DNA of 64,000 bases, taken from Marinigracilibium pacificum. Lineage in GTDB: Bacteria > Bacteroidota > Bacteroidia > Cytophagales > Cyclobacteriaceae. The DNA lies in NCBI RefSeq assembly GCF_012926615.1, contig NZ_JABBNU010000006.1:186001-250000 (forward strand), written 5' to 3'. Positions 1-9,252 of the stretch are shown here, piece after piece. Position numbers and translations under genes: made by a program. The notes under the pieces were generated by a model. It worked only from the letters and a program-made list of their open reading frames with translations, searched no databases and was not told the DNA's origin. Numbering within the stretch: position 1 is the first letter of the stretch; every line of letters begins with the position of its first letter.

Positions 1-74
1 CCTGTCTTTGATTGCTAGCACTTACTGAAATTTATTGTTTTTGAATTTCAGGTTTAGATTAAGTGTTAACAAAA

Positions 75-2078
75 ATGAAATACTCATTATCTTTAATAAC
101 TTTTTTACTATCGTGTAACCTGTTGGTATTTGGACAGGGAAATTTACTTTTAGTCGGTGGTGGTTCTGAAAAAGACGAATCATGGGGCTGGAGCAATGAG
201 CCATATAAATGGGCTATTGATAAAAGTTCGAATAAAACAGTCGCGATTTTAACTTACGAAACCCAACCATCTCAATGGTTGCCGGATTACTTTGTGTCTC
301 TTGGTGCTCAGAAGGCCTATAATGTATCGATTACAAATCAATCTGAAGCTAATAACGAATCAAATTTTGACTTGTTAAATGAAGCTGATGTTGTCTTTAT
401 TAAAGGTGGTGACCAATCTGTTTATTATCAGGAATATAATGACACCCGGGTTGAAGACGCCCTGCAAACTATTTTTGACAGAGGAGGGGTGATATGTGGT
501 ACCAGTGCAGGAATGGCAATTTTAGGCGGCACTGACTATACTGCTGAAGCCGGAAGTGTTTACCCTGATGAAACTTTGAGTGATATTAGGCTATCCGATA
601 TTACTCTGAAAGATGATTTTCTTTCTTTCAAACCTGGTTATTTGTTTGATACTCACTTTACAGAAAGAGGAAGGTTTACCCGTCTTATTCATTTTATTTC
701 GAGATATTATTTGGATAATGGAACCTTGATATCAGGTATTGGTGTAGATGATCAAACTGCCTTAGCAATTGATGAAAACAACCAGGCAACAGCATTTGGT
801 ACCGGTGGAGCTCATTTTTATTATTTTGAAAATAATCCTCAAATAACAAATGGTCAGCTTGTAGGAGGTGACGTAATGACATTTTCTATAGTTGATGGCC
901 AGTCTGTTAATTTAGATGATTTAAGTAATCGTCCTCAATATTCAAATCAGGTAAATGCTGGCAGTGTAAGCCTTAATAAAACATTGCTTATTCAAAAGAA
1001 GAGTGAATTTACAGAACTTGAACCTCTTTTAAATGAAATGCTTTCTATTGGTGATTCAGATAGCCTTGTTTTGATTTCAAATTCAAATAACTCAAAAGCT
1101 GGTTCAGTGGTAAATAGCATAAGGACTGAAAAAGGAATTATTGTAACCTGGTTGGAATTAACCGAAGCCAGTAATAGTTCATTACAAGTTGATCTTAGGA
1201 ATAAAATCCGTCAGGCAAATCATTTTATTTTGTTTGAAGTAACCCCGGCTGAGATTGAGGATTTTGCAAATGGTCAGACTGGTATACTATTAAAGAAAGC
1301 TATTAATAACGCTGGAGTAGTGCTGGCGCTAGTTGGTGAATCTGCTGAAATGGCTGGAGAGAAATATTGCACCAACTGTTCTGATGTTTCTTCAGCTTCT
1401 TATGATGGGTTACTCGACTTTTATGATGGATTTAACTTTCTGTCCTCTACAATGATAATTGCAAACACCTATGATCTGTCTACCGATTTTTATGAAAACA
1501 ATGCAAGTGCAGGTCATTGGGCAGCAATGAATTATGGTTTGAAAAATACTGTGTTTGTTCAAGATGAAACATTCATCAAGGCTTCTGAAAATGATGGTAA
1601 AATATCTATCACCGTTCATGGAGAAGTGCCAGGAATAGTTTTTACTAATAATTCAACATCATATCAGAATGTATCTTTTGGAAATGACGCTTCTGGTACG
1701 ACACGTCAGATTGTGGGCTTTGAAAATGGAACTTATTTCTTTTCTGATGAGACAAACAAATATTATGCTGGGCAGTTTTCAGTTGAAGTTCCGGAGGATC
1801 TTGGATGGGAGAGCATCGATGAACCTATAACAGGAATTGAAATTGAAAAATCAAAAATTGGTTTCCGTACAAATGGAAAAGATTTTTGGTTTGTCTCAGA
1901 TGAATACTGGGAACTTGATGTTAAAGTATTTGCAACAAATGGTCAGATATTAGACAATTGCAAATTGTTGAGTGGGCAAAAGTTTCCGATAAAAAATAAT
2001 AGTTCCAACATGGTGTTGGTTTTATTGTCAGATATTGAAAATAATATTATTTTAACAAGGAAAGTAATACTTCAATAG
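75..2078 (+). CDS. Secreted cyanophycinase-like S51 peptidase with T9SS tail
   Basis: Predicted to cleave cyanophycin or related isoaspartyl polymers outside the cell. An N-terminal signal peptide ends near LLVFGQ. Residues about 20-290 form an S51 (cyanophycinase/dipeptidase E) domain with GGDQ (Gln114), the nucleophile elbow GTSAGM (Ser144) and DTHF (His194). Residues about 300-580 look like a second, degenerate S51 copy: the elbow becomes GESAEM (Ser423) while the GGDQ and DTHF equivalents are lost. The last ~75 residues resemble a type A T9SS sorting domain. The 667-residue length is about twice that of a plain cyanophycinase. I chose the ATG at 75 because it puts the signal peptide at the N-terminus; an in-frame GTG lies at 63. 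It opens a susCD-containing locus. S51 membership is firm; the exact substrate is inferred. Confidence 0.85.
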   Translation: MKYSLSLITFLLSCNLLVFGQGNLLLVGGGSEKDESWGWSNEPYKWAIDKSSNKTVAILTYETQPSQWLPDYFVSLGAQKAYNVSITNQSEANNESNFDLLNEADVVFIKGGDQSVYYQEYNDTRVEDALQTIFDRGGVICGTSAGMAILGGTDYTAEAGSVYPDETLSDIRLSDITLKDDFLSFKPGYLFDTHFTERGRFTRLIHFISRYYLDNGTLISGIGVDDQTALAIDENNQATAFGTGGAHFYYFENNPQITNGQLVGGDVMTFSIVDGQSVNLDDLSNRPQYSNQVNAGSVSLNKTLLIQKKSEFTELEPLLNEMLSIGDSDSLVLISNSNNSKAGSVVNSIRTEKGIIVTWLELTEASNSSLQVDLRNKIRQANHFILFEVTPAEIEDFANGQTGILLKKAINNAGVVLALVGESAEMAGEKYCTNCSDVSSASYDGLLDFYDGFNFLSSTMIIANTYDLSTDFYENNASAGHWAAMNYGLKNTVFVQDETFIKASENDGKISITVHGEVPGIVFTNNSTSYQNVSFGNDASGTTRQIVGFENGTYFFSDETNKYYAGQFSVEVPEDLGWESIDEPITGIEIEKSKIGFRTNGKDFWFVSDEYWELDVKVFATNGQILDNCKLLSGQKFPIKNNSSNMVLVLLSDIENNIILTRKVILQ

Positions 2079-2173
2079 AGGTTAAGATATGATATTCATA
2101 AATATCAATAAAAAAGAGATCCCTGTACAGGCTGCCAAGTCTTTACAGCAGATGGGATTACAGCCTATTTTCG

Positions 2174-2195
2174 ACTGTTAATAATTATTAACAGT
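2174..2195. promoter_or_regulatory. 22-bp perfect palindrome upstream of susC
   Basis: A perfect 22-bp palindrome (half-site ACTGTTAATAA) lies 92 bp before the susC start in the 209-bp gap after the cyanophycinase gene. Perfect symmetry of this length suits a dimeric regulator site. It has no GC-rich stem or following T-run, so a terminator is unlikely. No regulator gene is seen nearby, so the bound protein is unknown. Confidence 0.45.
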
Positions 2196-2205
2196 AATTT
2201 CAATT

Positions 2206-2232
2206 ATACACTCATTACCAATGAGAGTGTAT
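2206..2232. promoter_or_regulatory. Interrupted dyad ATACACTC / GAGTGTAT before susC
   Basis: Two 8-bp perfect inverted arms (2206-2213 and 2225-2232) are separated by 11 nt. They lie 10 bp downstream of the 22-bp palindrome and about 55 bp before susC. The dyad could be a second operator or a leader hairpin; the sequence alone does not decide. Confidence 0.35.
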
Positions 2233-2287
2233 GATACATTCTATTATCAAATTTTAGTTTCGCAATTAAAACCTAAACAATACACCT

Positions 2288-5200
2288 ATGAAGCAATTAG
2301 GATTACTATATCTGTTGCTTTTATCATTGATATCCGTTGGAAATATTAACGCCCAACAGGTAATTAGTGGTAAGGTCACAGATTTTCAGTCCGGAGAACC
2401 TGTTCCGGGTACTAACATTATAGTAAAAGGAACTTCCAGAGGAACGACTACAGATTTTGATGGTAATTATAGCCTTCAAATTCAATCAGGAGATTCGATA
2501 CTTGTATTTTCAAGTGTTGGATTTGACAGCCAGGAGATGAGAGTCAATGGCCGGTCAAAAATTGATATTTCTCTTATGCCCGATATTCAGGCACTTAAAG
2601 AGGTAGTGGTTGTTGGATACGGTACTCAGAAGAAACAAGATATTTCTTCTTCGGTTTCGACAATTGACCAGGCAGAGTTTAATCAGATTCCAACCAGTAG
2701 TTTTGATGCTGCTATTCAGGGTAGGGCATCAGGATTAAATATCTCTTCACCTTCAGGTACTCCCGGAGGGCAAACAAATATCAATATCAGGGGAGCAACA
2801 TCAATTTCAGCATCCTCACAACCGTTATTTATTATTGATGGAATACCGGTAGAAGTAAAGAATAACTCAGCACTTAATAGCAATATTCAGCCAATCAACC
2901 CATTAGCTGAATTGAACCCAAATGATATTGAGTCGATTACAGTATTAAAAGATGCATCTGCAGCAGCAATTTATGGTTCAAGAGGAGCCAATGGTGTGAT
3001 TTTAATTACAACCAAACGAGGATCGGCTGGTAGAGATAAATTGAACATCGGTTACTATGCCGGTTTTTCAAAAGCAACCAATGTTCCTGATATGATGTCA
3101 AGTTCAGAATGGATTGGCTTTTTAAATGCAGCTGCTGAGTTTGACGGACTAGGACAAAATTATTGGAATGAGATATTAGGTGATCCAAATGATGCAGATT
3201 TACCTAATTATAATGTTTATGATGATATTTTAAGAACTGGTGTTATCAATAATGCTGACATTAGTTATGCCGGAGGAGATGAGAAATTCAGTTATTATCT
3301 TTCAGGAAACTATTTTAACCAGACTGGTATTCAGATTGGCCAGGGATATGAAAGAATTTCGGGTAGAGTAAACGTTGATTACTCACCTAATGATAAAGTA
3401 AAGATCTCAACAACTACATTCCTTGCACGTGGATTTCACGATAGAACTATTGGTGAAAATGATGAATATGGAGTAGTTGTAAATGCCCAGGCCTGGGATC
3501 CGAGAGTTGAACTAACAGATCAAAATGGCGTTTATGTTAACCCATTTGATACTTACAGCTGGTGGGCATTAGAAAATCCACTACTAATCGCTCAGGAATA
3601 TGTGAATACTTCAAAAAATTCAAGATTACAATCGTCATTAAGTCTTGAATGGTATATAACTCCTAATCTTACCTTTAAATCAAGTGGTGGATTAGATTTT
3701 AATACATTGATTGATAAAGGTTTCGTGCCTAAAGGTTATAACCAAACTGATGTTGGTTTAGGTACCTATGGAACTTATGAAGCTTCGAGCTGGATTAATG
3801 AAAACACACTAAAGTATACTAATACATTTGATTCTAAGCATTTCATTGATGCATTGGTTGGTATTACATTTCAGGAATCTGTTGAAGAATTTTCTGTAAT
3901 TAATGCTTCAGGATATTCAACTAACCAGGTGATTTCTACATCAGCAGCAGGTCAAATTACTGGTGCTTCTGATGGTGGCTTTAGATATGGACTTGTGTCT
4001 TATCTGGGTAGATTAAATTATACCTATGATAATAGATATACTTTAACATTTACTGGTCGAGCTGATGGTTCAAGTAGATTCGGAGCAAATAATAAATATG
4101 GATTTTTCCCTTCAGGATCGATAGGATGGAATATGCATAATGAGTCATTCTTCCCTGACGATTCATTTATCTCTTTATTAAAGCTTAGAGGATCTTACGG
4201 TGCAATAGGTAATCAGTCAATTGGAAGCACAATTGCTCAGGCTACTTACAGAAGTTCTGCAGGTTATAACGGACAGGGAGGAACATCTGCTTTGCAGCTT
4301 GGTAACCCTAACTTGACTTGGGAAAAAACAATCCAGTCAGATATTGGAATTGATGTAGGGCTTTTTGATAACAGAGTTGAAATCACAGCTGATTATTTCA
4401 AAAAAGATACGGACGGACTTCTATTGAATGCCGATATTCCAGGCTCTACAGGTTTTAAATCATTGATTTCTAATAATGGTAAAATTGTAAACGAAGGAGT
4501 TGAACTTTCGATTAGTACTGTCAATATCGAAAGTGGTGATTTCAGATGGACTACAACTTTTAATATTACCTGGATTGATAATGAGGTAATTGATGTGATC
4601 AATGACGGTGAAATTCTTAGCCGTAACTTTATCTTAAAAGAAGGAGAACCACTAAGTACATTTTATTTGATAAAATTCCTTGGTGTTGACCCTCAAACCG
4701 GTGATGCTGTATTCCTTGATGCTAACAGTGATGGAATCATTAATCTTGATGACAGAGTGGTAGCAGGAAATGCTCAACCGGATTACTTCGGTGGATTCAC
4801 CAATAATTTTAGCTGGAGAGGCTGGAATTTGAGCGTATTCTTCCAGTACCAACACGGAAACCAGATTTTTAACCAGAGTCGATATGCTTTTGAAAATTAT
4901 GGTACTCTTAAAGACGGACTGCCATTTGGTAATCAAAACAGAAGGTCGTTGGATTACTGGAAAAAGCCAGGTGATGTAACAAGTATCCCAAGACCAACTC
5001 ATGCAGATGAGTTCTCTTCCGATGCTCAATTCCAGCGTTTCTCAACACAATACCTTGAGGATGGTAGCTACCTGAGACTTAAGAATGTTCGCCTGGGATA
5101 TACATTCCCTTCAAACATGCTTGATCGAATGAAGCTTCAGTCGCTTACAATCTATGGTCAGGCTCAAAACTTACTGACTTTCACGAATTATTTAGGTTTT

Positions 5201-5320
5201 GATCCGGAGGTAAGTACAAACACATCCGGTGATGGAGACTTGAATACACTACAAGGTGAGGACTTTGGTACTCTAGGTCAGGCCAGAACTTTTACAATCG
5301 GTTTAAACATTGGATTATAA
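2288..5320 (+). CDS. SusC-type TonB-dependent outer-membrane transporter
   Basis: Energy-dependent importer of the SusC/RagA family in the outer membrane. The 1010-residue protein has a signal peptide (residues 1-22), a carboxypeptidase-regulatory-like domain (about 24-100, with GTSRGTTTDFDGNY), the SusC-type EVVVVGYGTQKK segment, a plug domain (about 115-230, with NIRGATS and FIIDGIP) and a long beta-barrel. Length is normal for the family. It overlaps the region just before susD and is probably cotranscribed with it. The flanking cyanophycinase-like genes suggest that its cargo is a peptide (for example Asp-Arg oligomers or dipeptides) rather than a glycan. The family call is secure; the cargo is inferred from context only. 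Confidence 0.95.
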   Translation: MKQLGLLYLLLLSLISVGNINAQQVISGKVTDFQSGEPVPGTNIIVKGTSRGTTTDFDGNYSLQIQSGDSILVFSSVGFDSQEMRVNGRSKIDISLMPDIQALKEVVVVGYGTQKKQDISSSVSTIDQAEFNQIPTSSFDAAIQGRASGLNISSPSGTPGGQTNINIRGATSISASSQPLFIIDGIPVEVKNNSALNSNIQPINPLAELNPNDIESITVLKDASAAAIYGSRGANGVILITTKRGSAGRDKLNIGYYAGFSKATNVPDMMSSSEWIGFLNAAAEFDGLGQNYWNEILGDPNDADLPNYNVYDDILRTGVINNADISYAGGDEKFSYYLSGNYFNQTGIQIGQGYERISGRVNVDYSPNDKVKISTTTFLARGFHDRTIGENDEYGVVVNAQAWDPRVELTDQNGVYVNPFDTYSWWALENPLLIAQEYVNTSKNSRLQSSLSLEWYITPNLTFKSSGGLDFNTLIDKGFVPKGYNQTDVGLGTYGTYEASSWINENTLKYTNTFDSKHFIDALVGITFQESVEEFSVINASGYSTNQVISTSAAGQITGASDGGFRYGLVSYLGRLNYTYDNRYTLTFTGRADGSSRFGANNKYGFFPSGSIGWNMHNESFFPDDSFISLLKLRGSYGAIGNQSIGSTIAQATYRSSAGYNGQGGTSALQLGNPNLTWEKTIQSDIGIDVGLFDNRVEITADYFKKDTDGLLLNADIPGSTGFKSLISNNGKIVNEGVELSISTVNIESGDFRWTTTFNITWIDNEVIDVINDGEILSRNFILKEGEPLSTFYLIKFLGVDPQTGDAVFLDANSDGIINLDDRVVAGNAQPDYFGGFTNNFSWRGWNLSVFFQYQHGNQIFNQSRYAFENYGTLKDGLPFGNQNRRSLDYWKKPGDVTSIPRPTHADEFSSDAQFQRFSTQYLEDGSYLRLKNVRLGYTFPSNMLDRMKLQSLTIYGQAQNLLTFTNYLGFDPEVSTNTSGDGDLNTLQGEDFGTLGQARTFTIGLNIGL

Positions 5321-5330
5321 AATGGAAACC

Positions 5331-6656
5331 ATGAAGAAATTAATATATACACTCGGTACAGTAATGTTGTGTTTCAGCTGTAACCTGTTAGACCAGGAAT
5401 TACCAAATACGATTCCTGCCGAAAATGCAATAGTCGACAGAGTTTCAGCCGAAGCAGCAGTGATTGGACTTTATAATGAAATGCAGGCAGGGAGTTTGTA
5501 TGGCTCTGATGCTGTCTACGCTACAGAACTATTGGCTAAAAATATGAAAGCCGTTAAATTCCAGGCAGTGTGGCAGGAATTGGGTTCCGGAATAGTTCCT
5601 TCAGCTAATTTTCATGTTGAAGATAGCTGGATAGCTTGGTATAGTATTGTTAATAATGCGAACAATGTAATCTTAAAAGTTCCTGAGCTTAATGATGTCT
5701 CAGAATCAGATGCTGCTGAATTTACCGGAACAGCATTTTTTAGTCGTGCATTGGCCCATTTTGAATTGTTAAGACAATGGGGTGAGTATTGGAATACTGG
5801 CAGTGATTATGGAATTCCTTTACCAACAGAACCGGCTACAGCTCCTGTAGTAGTTCCTCGTTCAAGTGTAGCTTCGGCTTATGCTTTGATTGAAAGTGAT
5901 TTATTCAAAGCAATTGACAGACTACCAGATTCTGGTGATCCTGTTTATGCAAGTAAAGGAGCAGCAGAGGCTCTTATGGCAAGAGTGAAACTTTACAAAG
6001 GAGAGTATGATTCAGCATATTACTATGCGAATGATGTTATTGAAAACTTTGATTATTCCCTTCAGGATAATTATGAAGATATCTTTAATGAAGGCACTTC
6101 AGAATCAATCTTTGAAGTAGATTTTAATCAACAGGATTTCAGTAATTATACATTCCTGATGTTTGGTACCGAGGCTGAGATCGTAATGACCGATGAGGTA
6201 ATTGATCTTTATCAAAGCATTGATGAGCGTAGAAATCTTATTGAAGCATTTGGTAACTTTTATCGATGCACTAAGTACGGAACTAACCAGGATAATGGTG
6301 AGGGAAATGCATTTGTAATGAGATTAGCAGAAATGTACCTGATCAGAGCTGAAGCATTGTCTCGTAATTCTGGTCCTACTGCTGGTCTTGCTGATATAAA
6401 TGTGCTTAGAGAGCGTGCAGGGATAGGTCCGGTTGACGCAGCAACTGTAAATTCAATTAATGATTTTAGTAATGTTTTAATCAGAGAAGCCAGACTAGAG
6501 TTTCAGGCTGAGGGTGTTTATTGGTATTATCTATCACGTCTGGATAAAATCCAAGAGGTATTAAACAGAGATTCTTTCAGAAGAATTTATCCAATACCAT
6601 TGAGAGAATTAAATATTACTGATGATCAGGATATTTTTCAAAATCCAGGATACTAA
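5331..6656 (+). CDS. SusD/RagB-family surface substrate-binding lipoprotein
   Basis: Partner lid of the SusC transporter, anchored to the outer membrane and facing outward. The N-terminus MKKLIYTLGTVMLCFSC is a lipoprotein signal with its lipobox Cys at residue 17. The helical SusD fold is recognisable from the SRALAHFELLRQWG segment, the AEMYLIRAEALSR helix, LNVLRERAG-like spacing and the C-terminal YPIPLRELNITD motif. At 441 residues it is at the short end for SusD. The start at 5331 gives the cleanest signal peptide; ATG at 5322 and TTG at 5310 are in frame and the latter overlaps susC. It lies directly behind susC, as in nearly all such pairs. Confidence 0.93.
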   Translation: MKKLIYTLGTVMLCFSCNLLDQELPNTIPAENAIVDRVSAEAAVIGLYNEMQAGSLYGSDAVYATELLAKNMKAVKFQAVWQELGSGIVPSANFHVEDSWIAWYSIVNNANNVILKVPELNDVSESDAAEFTGTAFFSRALAHFELLRQWGEYWNTGSDYGIPLPTEPATAPVVVPRSSVASAYALIESDLFKAIDRLPDSGDPVYASKGAAEALMARVKLYKGEYDSAYYYANDVIENFDYSLQDNYEDIFNEGTSESIFEVDFNQQDFSNYTFLMFGTEAEIVMTDEVIDLYQSIDERRNLIEAFGNFYRCTKYGTNQDNGEGNAFVMRLAEMYLIRAEALSRNSGPTAGLADINVLRERAGIGPVDAATVNSINDFSNVLIREARLEFQAEGVYWYYLSRLDKIQEVLNRDSFRRIYPIPLRELNITDDQDIFQNPGY

Positions 6657-6668
6657 ACCAATCAAGAA

Positions 6669-8030
6669 ATGATCAAGAAAATTAAAATATATAGTTTACT
6701 GGTGCTGAGTTTGCTATTCGTGTTTACATCTTGTAAAGACGATGAAAATGTGCCAGCACCAAAAGCAGGTTTTACACTTGAATCGACTACAATCAAGGCC
6801 AGAGAAGTGATATCACCTAATAATACTTCAGAAAATGGAGTGACTTATCAGTGGTCGTTGGGTAATGGGAAATTAATTAATGGAGAGTCACCTTCTTTCT
6901 CATATGATACGGAAGGAAGTTATATCCTAACCCTTGTCGTTCAAAATGAGTCAGGATCTAGTAAAGTACAACAGACAGTAACTGTTTCTGGTATTTTACC
7001 AATTGCTGGCTTTGATGTTGAGAATTCTGACAGGCTGATAGCAAATGGTGACGTAGTCTTCGTCAATACTTCAGAAGATGGAGTTACCTATGAGTGGGAT
7101 TTTGGAGATGGAAATACTTCCACAGATGCTAATCCTGTACACCGATATCAGGCATCAGGAGTTTATACCGTTACATTAATTGCAACAAACGAAGATGGTA
7201 CAAACGAAATCTCTCAAGACGTAACGATTAGAACTAGGCCGAATGAGCTGTATTTTATGGATCCATCTGATTTCTACCTGAGAAGAACACTGTTAGGTAG
7301 TGATGTTGTTACCCAGGATGTTGTCGAAATGCCAGGCTGGGGTGTTGGAGTGTCGTTTAACCCAACAGATGGAATGGTTTATATCACAGATGCTGATAAC
7401 ACCAGTGAAAGTGTAAATAAAATCTGGAGACTAAACCCTGATGGAAGTGGTCTGGAAGAGTTGGTTGGCGGACTAACAGAACCATGGTTAATTGATGTTG
7501 ATGGTACCGCTGGGTATATGTTCTGGACTGATTTTTCTTCCGGAGATGTTATGAGAGCAAATCTTGATGGTAGTGATGCGCAAACAATAGCAACATATCT
7601 TGATGGGTTTGAATACCCAGAAGGAATTGCCGCATTTGATGGCTCTGTATATCTGAATGATCCTACATTAAATGGAATTTTGAAAGTATCATATGATGGT
7701 TCAACTGTTGAACAAATCATTACTGATATGGGTGGAATTGGAATTGGCATTGATAAAACAAACAGCATGATTTATTTCCATGATCAAAATTCCGGAGCGA
7801 TTAAAAGATCAGACTTAAGTGGAAATGTTGATACCGAATGGTCAATTGCATTGTCTGAAGCAGGCGACAGAGTATATGGTATAAGCGTAGATGTTTCTGC
7901 AGGTAAAATTTACTGGACCAACAGAGATAGTGGATTAATTGGAGCTGCTGACCTTAATGGTGAAAACATTGAAACACTAGCAGGGTCACTAAATAGTCCA
8001 AGAGGTTTAACACTCATTAAAAATCAATGA
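6669..8030 (+). CDS. Lipoprotein with two PKD domains and a YWTD-like propeller
   Basis: Predicted surface lipoprotein (lipobox ending VFTSC, Cys22). Residues about 30-105 and 110-190 are PKD-type Ig-like domains; the second has the typical YEWDFGDGNTS motif. Residues about 190-453 form a six-bladed propeller of low-density-lipoprotein-receptor YWTD type, with blades such as GKIYWTNRDSG and YMFWTDFSSGD. It sits 12 bp after susD, the position of SusE/SusF-like binding lipoproteins in glycan loci, and overlaps the next gene by 4 bp. I infer a polymer-binding or presenting role. No catalytic residues are evident. Confidence 0.85.
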   Translation: MIKKIKIYSLLVLSLLFVFTSCKDDENVPAPKAGFTLESTTIKAREVISPNNTSENGVTYQWSLGNGKLINGESPSFSYDTEGSYILTLVVQNESGSSKVQQTVTVSGILPIAGFDVENSDRLIANGDVVFVNTSEDGVTYEWDFGDGNTSTDANPVHRYQASGVYTVTLIATNEDGTNEISQDVTIRTRPNELYFMDPSDFYLRRTLLGSDVVTQDVVEMPGWGVGVSFNPTDGMVYITDADNTSESVNKIWRLNPDGSGLEELVGGLTEPWLIDVDGTAGYMFWTDFSSGDVMRANLDGSDAQTIATYLDGFEYPEGIAAFDGSVYLNDPTLNGILKVSYDGSTVEQIITDMGGIGIGIDKTNSMIYFHDQNSGAIKRSDLSGNVDTEWSIALSEAGDRVYGISVDVSAGKIYWTNRDSGLIGAADLNGENIETLAGSLNSPRGLTLIKNQ

Positions 8031-9181
8031 TCATGAAAGCAATAAAATTATTAATTCTATCTTTTTCAGTTCTGGTTTTTATTGCCGGGTGTAAAGAAGA
8101 AGATCCTTTGATACCGCCATTTACAATTGTGAAGGCCGATTTTTCTTATCAACTTGATAATGGTCTGTTTGCTCCGGCAACAGCTACATTTAATAGTGAT
8201 GTTGTTTTTACTGATGGTGATAATATAGAATATTTCTGGTCTTTTGGTGATGGTGCTTCTTCTACAGAGGCGAATCCTTCTCATTTATATACGTCACCAG
8301 GATTTTATGAAGTCACTCTTACAGTAGTTGGAAGTGGTGATACCGATAGTCATACTTCAACCCTTGAGGTAAGAGATCCGGGTCGTTCCTATTATCCGGT
8401 TATTATTGCTTCAGGCTCTGGAAAGCGAATTTATGATGCCCAAACTGGAGTTATTGATGTATCATTAGACGTTTCACCTTTTGATATTGCAATTGATTCT
8501 GTCAGAGAGAAGATATATTTCACAGCAAGTGATGCTGGTGCTGTTTATTCATTAGGGTTTTCTGATGATACTCCAGCTATGGTTGTTGACGGGTTGTCTA
8601 ATCCTCATGGAATTGCTATTGATGAAAGCACAGGAATGGCTTATGTAGCTGACCGTGGAGATAACGCGATATATGCTGTAGATGTTGAGGCCGGAACAAA
8701 GAGTGTGTTGTTCTCTGATGCAGATGAAGCTACATTCTCATTACCTGAAGGTCTAGATTATCACAATGGTTTTGTATATGTGACTGCTGTAGATTTTGAT
8801 GCAGAAGCAGTTTGGAAAGTGAATGTTTCTGATGGAGCTTTTGATCGTATTATTGGTTATTCTGCTGGTGGATATGGTTATTCAATCGTAGTAAATTCAC
8901 AAAGTGACAGGATCTATTTTCATAACGATGAAGGTCCGGAGTTTTTAAATGCATCACTAAGTGGTACAGATATTAGCACCCTGGTTTCTTCTGCAGGAAG
9001 TAATAATGGTGTTGACGGAAGAAGTTTCGGTGTTACAATTTCGTATGCCGAAGGAAAAGTTTACTGGACAGAAGCAGGTAATGGCTTGCTGAAACGAGCA
9101 AATCTGGATGGGACTGAGGTCCAGACGATTGCTTCTGGTTTGACTGATCCTCTAGGTGTGGAATTGGTTGGAATTCAGTAA
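8027..9181 (+). CDS. Lipoprotein with one PKD domain and a propeller
   Basis: Shorter paralogue of the preceding gene. It begins in an ATGA overlap with that gene's stop, so translational coupling is likely. ATG at 8033 is an alternative that gives MKAIKLLILSFSVLVFIAGC. After the lipobox Cys comes one PKD domain (about residues 32-118, with EYFWSFGDGASS) and a propeller (about 120-380) with blades like GKVYWTEAGNG and GMAYVADRGDN. It closes the susC-susD-propeller transcription unit, because a strong terminator follows at 9199. Its function is probably substrate capture on the cell surface, inferred from position. Confidence 0.83.
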   Translation: MIMKAIKLLILSFSVLVFIAGCKEEDPLIPPFTIVKADFSYQLDNGLFAPATATFNSDVVFTDGDNIEYFWSFGDGASSTEANPSHLYTSPGFYEVTLTVVGSGDTDSHTSTLEVRDPGRSYYPVIIASGSGKRIYDAQTGVIDVSLDVSPFDIAIDSVREKIYFTASDAGAVYSLGFSDDTPAMVVDGLSNPHGIAIDESTGMAYVADRGDNAIYAVDVEAGTKSVLFSDADEATFSLPEGLDYHNGFVYVTAVDFDAEAVWKVNVSDGAFDRIIGYSAGGYGYSIVVNSQSDRIYFHNDEGPEFLNASLSGTDISTLVSSAGSNNGVDGRSFGVTISYAEGKVYWTEAGNGLLKRANLDGTEVQTIASGLTDPLGVELVGIQ

Positions 9182-9198
9182 ATTAGGTTTATGTTGTT

Positions 9199-9239
9199 AG
9201 AGCGGTAGCCAGTAGATAGGTTGCCGCTCTATTTTTTTT
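9199..9239 (+). terminator. Rho-independent terminator after the propeller genes
   Basis: A 12-bp stem with two G-U pairs (arms 9199-9210 and 9219-9230) encloses an 8-nt loop and is followed by ATTTTTTTT. It separates the susC-to-propeller unit from the downstream cyanophycinase and transporter genes, which therefore probably have their own promoter or read-through. Confidence 0.85.
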
Positions 9240-9252
9240 AATATTTTTGTAT

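Noticed and set aside
25-51. Short hairpin (8-bp arms) before the cyanophycinase start
   Set aside because: Arms are AT-rich and too weak to call a regulator or terminator; the upstream sequence is missing.
2122-2131. 10-bp palindrome CCTGTACAGG
   Set aside because: Short enough to occur by chance, and no partner site is seen.
4652-5029. Minus-strand frame inside susC
   Set aside because: Complementary shadow of a well-supported gene; no family features.
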